A DNA stretch of 53,302 nucleotides, from NCBI GenBank assembly GCA_905479865.1, contig CAJQOD010000016.1, positions 1-53,302 of the forward strand, read 5' to 3'. The stretch's first letter is position 1. Each line of letters opens with the position of its first letter. The translations under genes were made by a program, and so were the position numbers. The notes beneath the pieces are model-generated. The model had not been told where the DNA came from. It saw only the letters and a program-made list of their open reading frames with translations, and did not search any database. The stretch comes from an uncultured Rickettsiaceae bacterium. GTDB lineage: Bacteria > Pseudomonadota > Alphaproteobacteria > Rickettsiales > Rickettsiaceae. Of the stretch, positions 17,115 through 26,812 are shown piece by piece.

Positions 17115-20033
17115 CTATAACGGCAATACAAAGCTAAAGCTTGAACCTTTTTTACCATCACTTTTGGCTTCAATTGTCCCACCATGCACTGTTATTACTT
17201 TTTCACACAGTGCTAAACCAACACCCCTGCCTCCTGCGGGTGTCTGGGTTTTTGAACTTACTGTGAATTTATGGAATATACTAATCAGTTCATCTTTCGG
17301 TATACCTATTCCCTCATCTGTAATACTGAACTGAACATTATTGTCTTCTGTTTTCGTTAGGCTTATGGTAATTGGCTTACCTTCTCCATATTTAACAGCA
17401 TTACTAATCAGGCTATCAATTGCTTGGGTTATATAATACTCGTCACAGTGTACAATCAATTTATCTTCAACTTTAAAAATAAATTCCTGCTTGTCATCAT
17501 CTGCAAATATCTTCTTATATAAAACAGGGCGTTCTCTTACCAGCTCACTTAAATCTACTTCCGTTTTATTAAGCTCATAAGTCAGAGCCGAGAGTTTTGA
17601 CAGATCAGCTATATTACTGACAAAACTCTTAAGCCTGTCACTACTACTTACTATATCTTTAATCGATTGTTTAACAAGTTTTTCATCCAGACTATCATAG
17701 CAGGAATACAGAACCTCACTTAAAGATAAGATACCGGTCATTGGAGTATTGGTTTCATGTGGTATATTACGAATAAACTCATCCTTTAAATCCCTTAGCT
17801 TTGATATTTCAATATTTCTGAGCTTCAACTGATCCTTTAGATAGATTTCTTTGGTCTTGAGCTTTCCCTCTTTATCTTTGAACTGATTTTCCAGAAACTC
17901 TAACCCTTGCACAACATTTTCAAGCTCTCTTTTTGCAAAATCAGCTTCTTTCTTTAAATCTTTCACTTCATACTCCAAATGAGCAGCCTTTTCTTCTGTT
18001 GCTTCAAATTGTTCTTGTTTGGGTTTGAGGAAGGCAAGTGTAAATCCGCCTATTACAAACAACACATATACTATTTTTAATCGGATATCATAAATTTCGA
18101 CAGCAGTAAAATCGCCTATATAATTTTGATAAATAGAAAAAGCAGATAAAACTCCTAACGCTATTACTGTTAACGCTATTTGCCAGTGTAGTAACATGCC
18201 GATTACGGCAAGATTCATTATGAATATTATTAATGCAATCTGTGCAAATCCACTCAACAGTACTAATAAGCTACTAATAAACGCAAGGCTTACAAAGATC
18301 GATATATACCAAATTAAACCTATATACCTTTCCCTAAAATCTTTCGGCCATAATTCATTACAAATAAATGCTGTTGCTATAAATAAAACAACTGCCTGTA
18401 GAACATTAATTAAAACAATATATTGTTGATATACTTCTGAACTTAATGCAAAAGTTGAAATCATTATTGATAAAACAGCAAATGCAAAATAAATATATAT
18501 TATTTGCTGTTTTGGAGAATGCAAGCGACAATACTCTATTGGATTAACATTCTTTAGATTGCAGAAGAAGCTTAAGCAAAGTTTTTTTAAACTTTGTTTT
18601 TTTACTTCAGCTATTTCTAATTTATTAACATTATTATTCCATCCTCCTGATTCTCCCAGAACATAATGAGCTAATAATAATGTTAATAAATTAGCTATCG
18701 TACCTGGAATTATACTATCGATGTCTGTAAGTGGTTGTACATATATCCGCCATATAATTACAGTTATAACTCCAGTAGTTATTGCTAATAAAACCACTCG
18801 TGGAGTAGTTCTAAATCCAAAAATTGCAAGCATTAAAGGCATGGTAATTACTGGAGTATAAAAATTTCCAACTAGCAATAATAATTTAAATAGTCCAGTA
18901 GTGGATAGTGCTAAAATTATGGCAACAATACCTGCAAAACAAGCAAAAATCCTTGAAACAAAAAGATCATTTTTTGAAAAACTTATATTCAATGATTTAC
19001 AAAAATCATGCGAAAAAATTACTGATGCAGAGTTCAGATAAGAATCAGCCGTTGACATTATCATTGCCATTATGCCTATTAATATCAGGCCTTTAAAACC
19101 TGCATATGAATAATTGTCTACTACATACATGACCAAGTTATCTGGATTTAAATTAGGATTGTGAGCTAGTAGTACTGTTCCGATAAAACATGCTGTAGCA
19201 CCTATAAATAGGCAAAGTATTGCTGCAATAATAAAAGATTTACGCACTTGCGCTATACTTTTAGCCATTAAAATTCTGTGAAAAGTAGCCGGATCCAATC
19301 CTGGAATTGTGTAATATAGAAACAACATGAGTGCAACGTAGAATTTAGGATCATTATAGTCAAATACTTGTCTATAATCGAATAATGGATTGGTTCTGAC
19401 AGTATCTATTATAAGTCCTGGGGGATTATTAAATATGTTCCAGATTAGTAAAGCTACAATTGGTAATGTTATACCAAATGTAAGGAATTGCACTGCATCA
19501 GTGAATGTTACAGATTTAATCCCTCCAAAAGCAGAATAAGCAATTACTATAAAGCTGCTTATTAACACAGCATACATATTAGAAAAATGAAAAAAGTGAT
19601 TAAATAGTGCAGAAAGTAGTTTTATTTGTACCGCAACCGAGCCAATACAAAGGGCTATTGATGCAATGGATGTAATTATTCTTACATTCTTGCCATATAA
19701 ATCGCCCATTACTTCAGCTACCGATAATTTATCGAAGAATTGCTTAACTCTTGGAGCAATTAGATAACCAACTATTAATAAGGTCAGTACATCGCCGAAC
19801 CTTGCAAAGACATGCCACAACCCTTCCTTATAAGTTTCTGAAAGCGCACTAGCAAAAAAACCACCACCAATCCAAGTAGCAATAATAGTTGCTGAAAGGG
19901 TAGCAGTACTGAAATTCCTTCCCCCTAAAGCATACACTGTTATATTTTTGATATGGCGTCCGTGATACAACCCAACAGCAAGATTGATCAATAAAAATGC
20001 TGCAACAATAGCTACATCCACATCAAAAGACAT
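17115..20033 (-). CDS. Sodium:solute symporter fused to a sensor histidine kinase
   Basis: The 972-residue protein has a solute:sodium symporter domain of about 13 helices (residues 1 to about 460). A second group of about six helices follows (about 525-680), then a coiled coil (about 690-750) and a histidine kinase core. The phosphorylatable His759 lies in NIPHETNTPMTGI, the N-box Asn is at about 878 (ISNAVKYGE), and DEGIGIP and GGRGVGLAL form the ATP lid. The design resembles CbrA and related transporter-kinases that couple substrate binding or transport to signalling. No response regulator gene is adjacent. The promoter, leader palindrome and N-terminus are duplicated at the left end of the window. 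The substrate is unknown; amino acids such as proline are common for the family. Confidence 0.92.
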   Translation of the reverse strand: MSFDVDVAIVAAFLLINLAVGLYHGRHIKNITVYALGGRNFSTATLSATIIATWIGGGFFASALSETYKEGLWHVFARFGDVLTLLIVGYLIAPRVKQFFDKLSVAEVMGDLYGKNVRIITSIASIALCIGSVAVQIKLLSALFNHFFHFSNMYAVLISSFIVIAYSAFGGIKSVTFTDAVQFLTFGITLPIVALLIWNIFNNPPGLIIDTVRTNPLFDYRQVFDYNDPKFYVALMLFLYYTIPGLDPATFHRILMAKSIAQVRKSFIIAAILCLFIGATACFIGTVLLAHNPNLNPDNLVMYVVDNYSYAGFKGLILIGIMAMIMSTADSYLNSASVIFSHDFCKSLNISFSKNDLFVSRIFACFAGIVAIILALSTTGLFKLLLLVGNFYTPVITMPLMLAIFGFRTTPRVVLLAITTGVITVIIWRIYVQPLTDIDSIIPGTIANLLTLLLAHYVLGESGGWNNNVNKLEIAEVKKQSLKKLCLSFFCNLKNVNPIEYCRLHSPKQQIIYIYFAFAVLSIMISTFALSSEVYQQYIVLINVLQAVVLFIATAFICNELWPKDFRERYIGLIWYISIFVSLAFISSLLVLLSGFAQIALIIFIMNLAVIGMLLHWQIALTVIALGVLSAFSIYQNYIGDFTAVEIYDIRLKIVYVLFVIGGFTLAFLKPKQEQFEATEEKAAHLEYEVKDLKKEADFAKRELENVVQGLEFLENQFKDKEGKLKTKEIYLKDQLKLRNIEISKLRDLKDEFIRNIPHETNTPMTGILSLSEVLYSCYDSLDEKLVKQSIKDIVSSSDRLKSFVSNIADLSKLSALTYELNKTEVDLSELVRERPVLYKKIFADDDKQEFIFKVEDKLIVHCDEYYITQAIDSLISNAVKYGEGKPITISLTKTEDNNVQFSITDEGIGIPKDELISIFHKFTVSSKTQTPAGGRGVGLALCEKVITVHGGTIEAKSDGKKGSSFSFVLPL

Positions 20034-20039
20034 AAGCTT

Positions 20040-20055
20040 TTAACTTATTAGTTAA
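20040..20055. promoter_or_regulatory. Perfect palindrome next to the symporter-kinase start codon (copy 2)
   Basis: TTAACT and AGTTAA around a 4-base spacer, identical in sequence and position to the site at 188-203. The bases next to it have diverged between the copies, which makes the exact conservation of the palindrome notable. No Shine-Dalgarno sequence is present, so the site occupies the translation-initiation region. Confidence 0.5.
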
Positions 20056-20072
20056 TAGAATGACGTTAAATA

Positions 20073-20101
20073 TTAGTAGAATACTCATCTGCTGATTGCA
20101 A
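20073..20101 (-). promoter_or_regulatory. Predicted sigma70-type promoter of the symporter-kinase gene (copy 2)
   Basis: On the minus strand TTGCAA, a 17-base spacer and TACTAA. It is the counterpart of the predicted promoter at 222-250. Confidence 0.5.
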
Positions 20102-20314
20102 GAGTTATTTGCGTGGGTATTGCTTGTGCGCCTAATTAGGTATTACTGAAGGAACAACGAACATGGATATCATCAGATTATCACAGTGGTGATCCGGGTA
20201 TTTGAAATTTTCATATAGCCTGACCAAGGACTCCTGCTCTTTTCCAAGTAAACACAACACGCTTCTTCTAAAGTTTTCTCTTCTTGCTCTACTTTTAGGA
20301 CAGTATAAAAACCC

Positions 20315-21118
20315 TTATTTCTCCCGAGCAGGAGCAGTCATACCCATGATATTATAACCAGAATCTACATAGTGAATTTCTCCCGTAACGCCGTTTGCCA
20401 GATCGCTGATCAGGTAAAGCGCAGCACCGGCGACATCCTGCTGAGTTGTATTCCTTTTTAGAGGTGCGGTACTCTCATGTATTTTAAGCATTGATTTAAA
20501 GTCACCAATTCCGCTGGCTGCCAGCGTTTTTATTGGGCCTGCAGAAATAGCATTTACTCTGATGTTATTGGGTCCCATATCATGGGCAAGATACTTGACA
20601 CTGGTTTCAAGTGCGGATTTTGCCAGTCCCATAACGTTATAGAATGGGATTACTTTTTCAGCTCCGTAATAACTCAAGGTAAGTATGGATCCACCATCAT
20701 TCATTAAAGGCTCGGCGCGTTTTGCAAGGGCAGTCAGTGAATAGCATGATATGTTCATGGAGTTTAGGAAGTTTGGCAGGCTGGTGTCGATATATCTTCC
20801 TCTGAGTTCGTCCTTATCTGCAAAGGCGATACCATGAACAATAAAATCAATTTTGCCCCATTTTTTACTGACAGCTTCAAATAAATGATCCATCGAGGCT
20901 TTATCGGTAACGTCACATTCTTCCACGAAATTGCAGTCAATTTCTTCAGCCAGTGGCAATACTCTTTTTTCAAGTAATTCTCCCTGATAGGTAAGGGCTA
21001 TTTCTGCGCCATGTTCTTTCAGTATTTGTGCAATTGCCCAGGAGATGGACAATTTATTTGCAACGCCGGTAACTATACCTTTTTTACCGGAAAGGAGTTT
21101 GTTTGAAGCATTTGTCAT
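20315..21118 (-). CDS. fabI: Enoyl-[acyl-carrier-protein] reductase (NADH) FabI
   Basis: The 267-residue short-chain dehydrogenase/reductase performs the last step of each fatty-acid elongation cycle. The divergent FabI glycine motif is GVANKLSISWAIA. The active-site residues match FabI: Tyr150 (LTLSYYGAEK), Tyr160 and Lys167 (FYNVMGLAKSALE). The ATG at 21116-21118 is chosen because AAGG lies 6 bases upstream; nine further in-frame codons lack such a site. It is divergent from lnt. Confidence 0.95.
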   Translation of the reverse strand: MTNASNKLLSGKKGIVTGVANKLSISWAIAQILKEHGAEIALTYQGELLEKRVLPLAEEIDCNFVEECDVTDKASMDHLFEAVSKKWGKIDFIVHGIAFADKDELRGRYIDTSLPNFLNSMNISCYSLTALAKRAEPLMNDGGSILTLSYYGAEKVIPFYNVMGLAKSALETSVKYLAHDMGPNNIRVNAISAGPIKTLAASGIGDFKSMLKIHESTAPLKRNTTQQDVAGAALYLISDLANGVTGEIHYVDSGYNIMGMTAPAREK

Positions 21119-21157
21119 AAAAAACCTTATTAGTTGACTATACATGCAGTTCTAATT

Positions 21158-21186
21158 TGTATATCATCGAACAGGAATTTGTACAA
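21158..21186 (-). promoter_or_regulatory. Possible sigma70-type promoter of fabI
   Basis: On the minus strand TTGTAC and TATACA are separated by 17 bases, about 40 bases before the fabI ATG. Each box matches the consensus only partly, so this is a weak prediction. Confidence 0.35.
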
Positions 21187-21197
21187 GTGGTTTAATA

Positions 21198-22682
21198 ATG
21201 TTTTTAAATAGAAAAATATCCCTGGTTTCCGGTATGATTTGTGGAGTTTCTTTTGCTCCGGTATTTTTCACTCCGGGAATATTTATGTTATCTATGCTAT
21301 GCACGCAGATAGCAGATTCAGATACCAGGAAACAGGCTGCAGGTTTTGGGTATCTGTTTGGTTTTGGTTTTTTTCTTAGTACTTTATATTGGATTTCTTT
21401 TGGAGTTAGCGTTTATATTGAAGAGTTTTGGTGGGCCATTCCGTTTGCATTATTCGGACTGCCGGCGTTTCTGGCGTTATTTACAGCTTTGCATGGCGCA
21501 GTTGTCTGGCAATTTAAGAACAGTTATTTATATCATTTCTTTTTTTGCTGCGTATGGTTATTCGTTGAGTGGTTGATGTCATGGATATTTACCGGTTTGC
21601 CGTGGGGGATGCTAGGATACGCATTTTCAATATCGGATATGTTGATTCAATCTGCCAGTGTGTTTGGTATCCTGGGTTTAAGTTTCGCAGCACTTTATAT
21701 CGGTTCAAGCCTATTTTCCAAAAATATGCTTGTTCCCAGGGTAATTATTGCCGGTATATTATTTATAATGATGATGGTGTTTGGTTATGAGAGGCTGGAA
21801 GAGAATCCAACAGAATTTAGTGAGTTGAAAATTCGTGTTGTCCAGCCTTCGATTCAACAAATTGCTAAGTGGGATCCGGCAGAGTTTTGGAAGAATCTTG
21901 ATGCTCAGGTGGTTTTATCACAGGGAAATGGTGATCCGGATATAATAGTTTGGTCAGAGGCTGCGCTTACTGTTCCATATTATTACAAGCCAGTACATAA
22001 TAGCTTAATGTCAGTTTTTACCAAAAACGATCAACTATTATTGGCCGGTGGCGTCAACGATAACGCCAAGCAGGATGATGAATATGAAATTTATACGTCG
22101 CTAATTACAATCAATAGTGATGGCAAACTCCTATTTGATTATCATAAATCGCATCTGGTTCCATTTGGTGAATATATGCCTCTTGCAAATTATTTGCCGA
22201 TAAAAAAGCTTACTCCAGGAATAGTAGACTATACACCGGGGAATCGAGAAATTATGTATTTAAAACCTTTTAATCTATATATACATCCGCTTATATGTTA
22301 CGAGTCAATTTTTGCTGAAGAAGTTAGAATTTCTAATAGTGAGGTAGATGTGATGGTAAATGTAACTAATGATGCCTGGTATGGAAAATCCTCTGGGCCA
22401 TACCAGCATTTTGAAATTAGTCGAATGCGCTCTATTGAAAACGGACTGCCGATGATCAGGGCTGCTAATAATGGAATATCAGCCATTATTGATCCTTTGG
22501 GTAGAGTTTTAGGACGTCTTGAACTCAATCAAATAGGAGTGCTAGATGAATATATGCCACTGAAATTGCTTCTTCCGACCATCTACTCCGAATGGGGCAA
22601 TATGGCCTTATTTTTCTGGGTATTTTTCGTGTTAATATTACAATTAATGATCACGTTATTATACTTACGATTTTTTAAATAA
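21198..22682 (+). CDS. lnt: Apolipoprotein N-acyltransferase
   Basis: The 494-residue inner-membrane enzyme adds the third acyl chain to lipoproteins. About six N-terminal helices (to residue about 195) are followed by a periplasmic nitrilase-like domain. The catalytic triad is Glu254 (VWSEAAL), Lys317 (YHKSHLVPFGEY) and Cys368 (PLICYES). The motif NDAWYG and one C-terminal helix are present. Lipoprotein substrates include the 17 kDa antigen near the right end of the window. Confidence 0.96.
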   Translation: MFLNRKISLVSGMICGVSFAPVFFTPGIFMLSMLCTQIADSDTRKQAAGFGYLFGFGFFLSTLYWISFGVSVYIEEFWWAIPFALFGLPAFLALFTALHGAVVWQFKNSYLYHFFFCCVWLFVEWLMSWIFTGLPWGMLGYAFSISDMLIQSASVFGILGLSFAALYIGSSLFSKNMLVPRVIIAGILFIMMMVFGYERLEENPTEFSELKIRVVQPSIQQIAKWDPAEFWKNLDAQVVLSQGNGDPDIIVWSEAALTVPYYYKPVHNSLMSVFTKNDQLLLAGGVNDNAKQDDEYEIYTSLITINSDGKLLFDYHKSHLVPFGEYMPLANYLPIKKLTPGIVDYTPGNREIMYLKPFNLYIHPLICYESIFAEEVRISNSEVDVMVNVTNDAWYGKSSGPYQHFEISRMRSIENGLPMIRAANNGISAIIDPLGRVLGRLELNQIGVLDEYMPLKLLLPTIYSEWGNMALFFWVFFVLILQLMITLLYLRFFK

Positions 22683-22770
22683 CAGAAATTACTTGTTGCA
22701 ATTGCTGGTAAATAGTAGCCACGATAAGTGGAATTTAAGGTTAATGTAATAGCATATTGTAATTAGGTCT

Positions 22771-23187
22771 ATGTCTGAGGAAACCGGGGCAAAGGGAAGG
22801 GCAGATAACGTCGATAAGCTAGTCAGTTACCGGCTGAAGATGCGTAGGATTATGTTGGGCTTAAGTCAGCATGATTTGAGCAAAGCTGTTGATGTCAGTA
22901 TTCAGCAAATACAAAAATATGAAAAAGCTACTAACCGCATTTCTAGTGGAAAATTATTTGCTTTTGCAAAATTTTTGAAGATACCTGTCACTTACTTCTT
23001 CGACCAGACCGATGATAGTAGTAACATTATTGGCGCTATCTTTGCTGAAGATGGTTCAGCCTATGATGCAAATGACAAAAATGCGGTAACGGAAAAAGAA
23101 ATAGTCAGTTTGGTTAAAGCTTTCAGTGAAATTAAAAATCCTCAGAGCCGCAGAAAAATAATAGAACTTGTTAAAACAATGGCTTAA
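22771..23187 (+). CDS. XRE-family helix-turn-helix transcriptional regulator
   Basis: The 138-residue protein has a helix-turn-helix at about 17-75 (LKMRRIMLGLSQHDLSKAV, VSIQQIQKYEKATNRIS) and a short C-terminal segment with ALL-helical character ending NPQSRRKIIELVKTMA. It resembles the small alphaproteobacterial Cro/C1-type regulators that are widespread in Rickettsiales; some, such as EcxR and ApxR of Anaplasmataceae, control virulence genes. Whether this one is an orthologue of those cannot be told from sequence alone. No ligand domain is present. Confidence 0.85.
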   Translation: MSEETGAKGRADNVDKLVSYRLKMRRIMLGLSQHDLSKAVDVSIQQIQKYEKATNRISSGKLFAFAKFLKIPVTYFFDQTDDSSNIIGAIFAEDGSAYDANDKNAVTEKEIVSLVKAFSEIKNPQSRRKIIELVKTMA

Positions 23188-23502
23188 AATCTATTTGTTT
23201 TTGGAAGCGGCATTACTATTGTTTTATTCGATGTGTCCTAAAATTTCGAAATCAAACTTGACTAAGCCAGTAAAATTTATTACCATCGCCAATTTAAATT
23301 AAACATATAATTAGTACATAATAATGCGTAATCCGGTTATTACATCCGTGTATTTTATTATAGCTCTGGCAAATCTGCTGGCGGCGTAGCTGCTGTCAAT
23401 CCTATTTCTAAATTTACATTACTAGATTATATTTTTTCATAGCCATTGCTATAAAAGATTAGTGTGATTATCCCAATTAGTTATTGTTCGAGGAAGATTA
23501 AA
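23188..23502. other. Gene-free spacer with a possible relic frame
   Basis: About 315 bases between the XRE regulator and the MFS gene. An ATG at about 23322 opens a 21-codon hydrophobic frame (ITSVYFIIALANLLAA) ending in TAG. It could be a micro-protein or the broken start of a membrane protein gene. No strong terminator was found. Confidence 0.35.
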
Positions 23503-24756
23503 ATGAAAGTCGAAGAGAAAAATAAATTTATTTCTATATTGATATGGTCGTGCATTACGATGTTTTATTGCTATCAATATATTTTACGGCCTTTGCCTAA
23601 TATAATAATGCCGGATATTATGAGCAAATATGACATTGGAGCTTCGGAGTTTGGCACTTTTGCAGGCATTTATTACATAGGATATATTGTGGTTCATATT
23701 CCAATTGGAATATTGCTTAGCCGATTTGGTGCCAGGGTTATTCTTCCGCTTTGTATTGCCTGTACGGCGCTTGGTCTTACGCCTATGGTTTATTTGGATT
23801 CATGGTGGAGCGTAGTAGCTGGCAGAGTATTGACCGGCGTTGGTTCATCTGCAGCTATTGTTGGTGCATTACAAATTTTTCGTATCCTATATCCTGCTAA
23901 ATTTGCCAGAATGCTTGGTATTATGGTGTCGCTTGGTTTGCTTACAACAGTTTATGCCGGCACACTACTTTCAGAAATTATTGAATCAATTGGTATCGAT
24001 ACTACCATCAGTGTGTTGTTATATGCAGGAATTGTTTTAGCTGCTATGACTTACTTCCTGTTGCCGTCATCGGTATCTGAAGTATCTCACAGTAATATTT
24101 GGACTGATATTAAGGCGATTATTTATAATTATAAATTGCTATTTACCAGCCTGTTTGCAGGTCTTATGGTTGGTCCCCTTGAAGGATTTGCTGATGCGTG
24201 GGGTAGTGCGTTTATAATGAGCGTTTACGGGCTGGAGAAAGCCGCAGCTGATTCTACAACCTTCTCAGTGTTTTTAGGTATGTGTGCAGGATGCTTTATT
24301 TTACCGTACATAGCTGATAAGACCAGGCTGTATTTTGGAGTAACAATTTTTTCAGGTATCGTAATGATTATTTGTTTCGTGTACATACTCAGTGGTAAGG
24401 CAAATGCTGATTCCTTGTATTATACATGTGTTATAACCGGAATATTCTGCGCTTATCAGGTGGTAATAATTGCCAGAATTGCAACGTTTGTTTCAGAAGA
24501 GCGCAGTGGGATGGCAGCAGCAGTAGCCAACATGATCATTATGATTTTCGGTTGGGTGTTCCATAATTCTATCGGCATGACTTTGGATAATCTTTGGAAT
24601 GGCAAGATGGTTGATGGAATCAGGTCATATAGTGCTGAGGCCTTCATTACCGGTATATCCATAATACCAGTTGCCATGAGTTTTGCGGTCATAGGTCTGT
24701 CAGTCATTGTAATGGCTAATGTTGTACATGCGCGTTTGATACAGAAGAAATTTTAG
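23503..24756 (+). CDS. MFS transporter
   Basis: The 417-residue protein has about 12 membrane helices and the major-facilitator loop 2-3 signature in the form GILLSRFGARVILP, with the helix-4 arginine motif GRVLTGVGSSAAIVG. The ATG at 23503 is preceded by GAGGAAG; an in-frame GTG at 23464 is not. Rickettsiales carry many such transporters for host metabolites. The substrate cannot be told from sequence. Confidence 0.9.
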   Translation: MKVEEKNKFISILIWSCITMFYCYQYILRPLPNIIMPDIMSKYDIGASEFGTFAGIYYIGYIVVHIPIGILLSRFGARVILPLCIACTALGLTPMVYLDSWWSVVAGRVLTGVGSSAAIVGALQIFRILYPAKFARMLGIMVSLGLLTTVYAGTLLSEIIESIGIDTTISVLLYAGIVLAAMTYFLLPSSVSEVSHSNIWTDIKAIIYNYKLLFTSLFAGLMVGPLEGFADAWGSAFIMSVYGLEKAAADSTTFSVFLGMCAGCFILPYIADKTRLYFGVTIFSGIVMIICFVYILSGKANADSLYYTCVITGIFCAYQVVIIARIATFVSEERSGMAAAVANMIIMIFGWVFHNSIGMTLDNLWNGKMVDGIRSYSAEAFITGISIIPVAMSFAVIGLSVIVMANVVHARLIQKKF

Positions 24757-24762
24757 AGTTAT

Positions 24763-24803
24763 AGACACCAAACTATTATCTTTAAAAATAGTTTTGGTGC
24801 CTA
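24763..24803 (+). terminator. Probable terminator after the MFS gene
   Basis: An inverted repeat (ACACCAAACTATT and AATAGTTTTGGTGC, one bulge) closes a loop about 10 bases long just after the MFS stop codon, and is followed by CTATTTAG. The T-run is weak but position and stem strength fit a terminator. Confidence 0.55.
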
Positions 24804-24874
24804 TTTAGACACTTGACAGAAGGCGGAATTCATGAGAGCTTAACTACATAAATATTAATCTGAATGATTCTACG

Positions 24875-26221
24875 ATGAAAAAGTTAATTATATTTGTCCT
24901 AGTTAGTGTGATTTCAGTTGCAGCCTCAGCAGTCAATAACATTGCGGCAACTATTGAGCAAAAAATCAAGCAAACTGATCCTAATCTGAATATTGGTATT
25001 AAAATTACTAATTTGGATCAGAACAGGATTGTTTTTGAAAAAAATGCTGATAGGTATTTTATTCCGGCCAGTACGTTGAAATTTATCACAATTGTTTCTC
25101 TGCTTGAGCATTTTGGCTCAGACTATAAATTTACCAGTAGTGTGCTAAATGAGGGGAAAGACTATTATTTGGATATTCATGATCCTGACTTCAACGATTC
25201 TGATTTAGACTCTATGGTGGTGAGTATTGCCAAACATTCAAACAAAAAAATTCAGGGAAATATATATATTGTCGATAATGAATTTACTTTACCGGCAATG
25301 ATGCGAGGTAAAACGTATAGCGATACTATATATTGTTATGGTGCGCCAATCACTAAGGTTCATATCAATAAGAATTGTAGTATGCTAAAGGTGGATACTG
25401 CAAAAGTAGGACAAAAAATCAAAATTAAGTTGGCTAAGAATTTCCCGTATGTAATTGAAAATAATGCGATAACAATTGCCAAGAATAGCCTCGACAGGTT
25501 GCATACCAGCATCAAAGATGGAAATTATATTATTAATGGAACGTTGAGTACAAGTACGGGGCAAGTGTTCATTGGAGCTGTTGCAAATGATAATTTTGCG
25601 CAAGTTAGACATCATTTGCAGAAATGTTTAGAAGAGCAGGGTATCGAGTTTCAGGGCAAGATATTGTATGGCAAATTACCATTTAGGGTTAAAAATATTG
25701 CATCTGTTTCCAAAAATATGAAAGAGGTCGCTGCCATTGCGATGAAGATATCGGATAACTTTATGACGGATTATTTATTGTCAGAATTTGCCACGCAAAC
25801 AAAACAGATAGAATGGCGACGTGCTACAGAAAGCCTGAAGCGTTTTGTATTTAAGAAATTTGCTGTAGATATGACCAGGTCTGCATTACAAGACGGGTCA
25901 GGTATTTCCCGTCTTAATTTGTTAACGATTAATCAGTTTGACAGTTTTTTAAAAGCAGTAGCTTTAAAGCCAAATTTTGCAGAAGTTAAGTCCATAATGG
26001 CATGTCCTGGTGAAGAATGTACTTTGCGTGAGCGTTTTAAAAATATGCCTAAATTTTATGCCAAGACCGGCAAGTTGAGCGGTGTTTCATCACTTGTAGG
26101 TTATTTCTATGATAAGAACAATGAGTTACACAGTTTTGTCATTATTGCAAATAACTTTTATGGGAGCATTACTCGGTATCATAAGTTAGAAGAAGAGATA
26201 ATAAGGCTTATAGCAGAATGA
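24875..26221 (+). CDS. dacB: D-alanyl-D-alanine carboxypeptidase/endopeptidase, PBP4 (DacB) family
   Basis: The 448-residue protein has a signal peptide (residues 1 to about 24, MKKLIIFVLVSVISVAASA) and the penicillin-binding motifs Ser66-Thr-Leu-Lys69, Ser-Asp-Asn (ISDNFMTDYLL) and Lys-Thr-Gly (YAKTGKLSGVSSLVG). Enzymes of this family trim or cut peptide cross-bridges in the periplasm. With mrcA and the AmgK/MurU pair it shows that the organism makes and remodels peptidoglycan. Confidence 0.92.
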   Translation: MKKLIIFVLVSVISVAASAVNNIAATIEQKIKQTDPNLNIGIKITNLDQNRIVFEKNADRYFIPASTLKFITIVSLLEHFGSDYKFTSSVLNEGKDYYLDIHDPDFNDSDLDSMVVSIAKHSNKKIQGNIYIVDNEFTLPAMMRGKTYSDTIYCYGAPITKVHINKNCSMLKVDTAKVGQKIKIKLAKNFPYVIENNAITIAKNSLDRLHTSIKDGNYIINGTLSTSTGQVFIGAVANDNFAQVRHHLQKCLEEQGIEFQGKILYGKLPFRVKNIASVSKNMKEVAAIAMKISDNFMTDYLLSEFATQTKQIEWRRATESLKRFVFKKFAVDMTRSALQDGSGISRLNLLTINQFDSFLKAVALKPNFAEVKSIMACPGEECTLRERFKNMPKFYAKTGKLSGVSSLVGYFYDKNNELHSFVIIANNFYGSITRYHKLEEEIIRLIAE

Positions 26222-26304
26222 GTATAGTAACGGATTTGGTAACATGCGCACGCTACCTTCATTGTCTTAAGCAGGTGTACACAACAATTTAGTGAGGCGG
26301 CAAT

Positions 26305-26739
26305 CTACGCTTCAATTTTATCCTCATCAATGTGAGTTTTTTCGTAGTTTTCATGGCGCATCTGCGCTTCAATACATAGCGTTGCAACAGGTCTTGCCTC
26401 CAGGCGTTTTAGTCCTATTTTTTCACCGGTTTCTTCGCAATAGCCGTAATCACCTTTGTCTATTCTGGTAATAGCAGTTTCGATTTTATCGATTAGCTTG
26501 CGGTAACGATCTCTTGTACGTAGTTCGATTGTTGTTTCAGTTTCAACGCTTGCTCGGTCATTTAAGTCCGGTTCACTCCAATTTTCTTCTTTCAGGTGAT
26601 TCAGAGTTTCACGAGACTCGTCGAGTAATTCCTCTCTCCAGTTTTGCAATTTTAATCTAAAATACTCAAGTTGCATTGGGTTCATATATTCTTCATTTTC
26701 AGAAGGCCTGTACCCTTTAGGTAAAATAATTTTTTGCAT
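26305..26739 (-). CDS. dksA: RNA polymerase-binding transcription factor DksA
   Basis: The 144-residue protein has the coiled coil with the tip Asp-x-x-Asp-Arg-Ala-Ser (LNDRASVETE) and the zinc-finger region YCEETGEKIGLKRLEARPVA. Only two of the four zinc cysteines remain (CEET and LCIE in place of CxxC and CxxC), a form common in alphaproteobacteria. It adjusts stable-RNA and amino-acid promoters together with ppGpp. The ATG at 26737-26739 is preceded by GGGAG 6 bases upstream; a longer in-frame extension is not. Confidence 0.95.
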   Translation of the reverse strand: MQKIILPKGYRPSENEEYMNPMQLEYFRLKLQNWREELLDESRETLNHLKEENWSEPDLNDRASVETETTIELRTRDRYRKLIDKIETAITRIDKGDYGYCEETGEKIGLKRLEARPVATLCIEAQMRHENYEKTHIDEDKIEA

Positions 26740-26812
26740 ATTGATCTCCCTAAAGTTATTGCATATTAGAACAATATAGCTCATAAGCAAAATTTAACGC
26801 AAGTATATTTTG

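Larger units (their letters stand above)
20031..20164. repeat. Duplicated upstream/leader block, copy 2 (copy 1 at 179-313)
   Basis: This block carries the promoter and palindrome shared with the first symporter locus. From 20165 to the fabI stop at 20315 the sequence does not clearly align with copy 1. That stretch has a minus-strand frame reading YTVLKVEQEEKTLEEACCVY without a start, possibly a relic; I could not assign it. Confidence 0.8.

Noticed and set aside
20165-20314. Short conserved gene before the symporter-kinase
   Set aside because: Minus-strand frames there have no start codon or known motif, and the corresponding stretch of the first locus does not align clearly.
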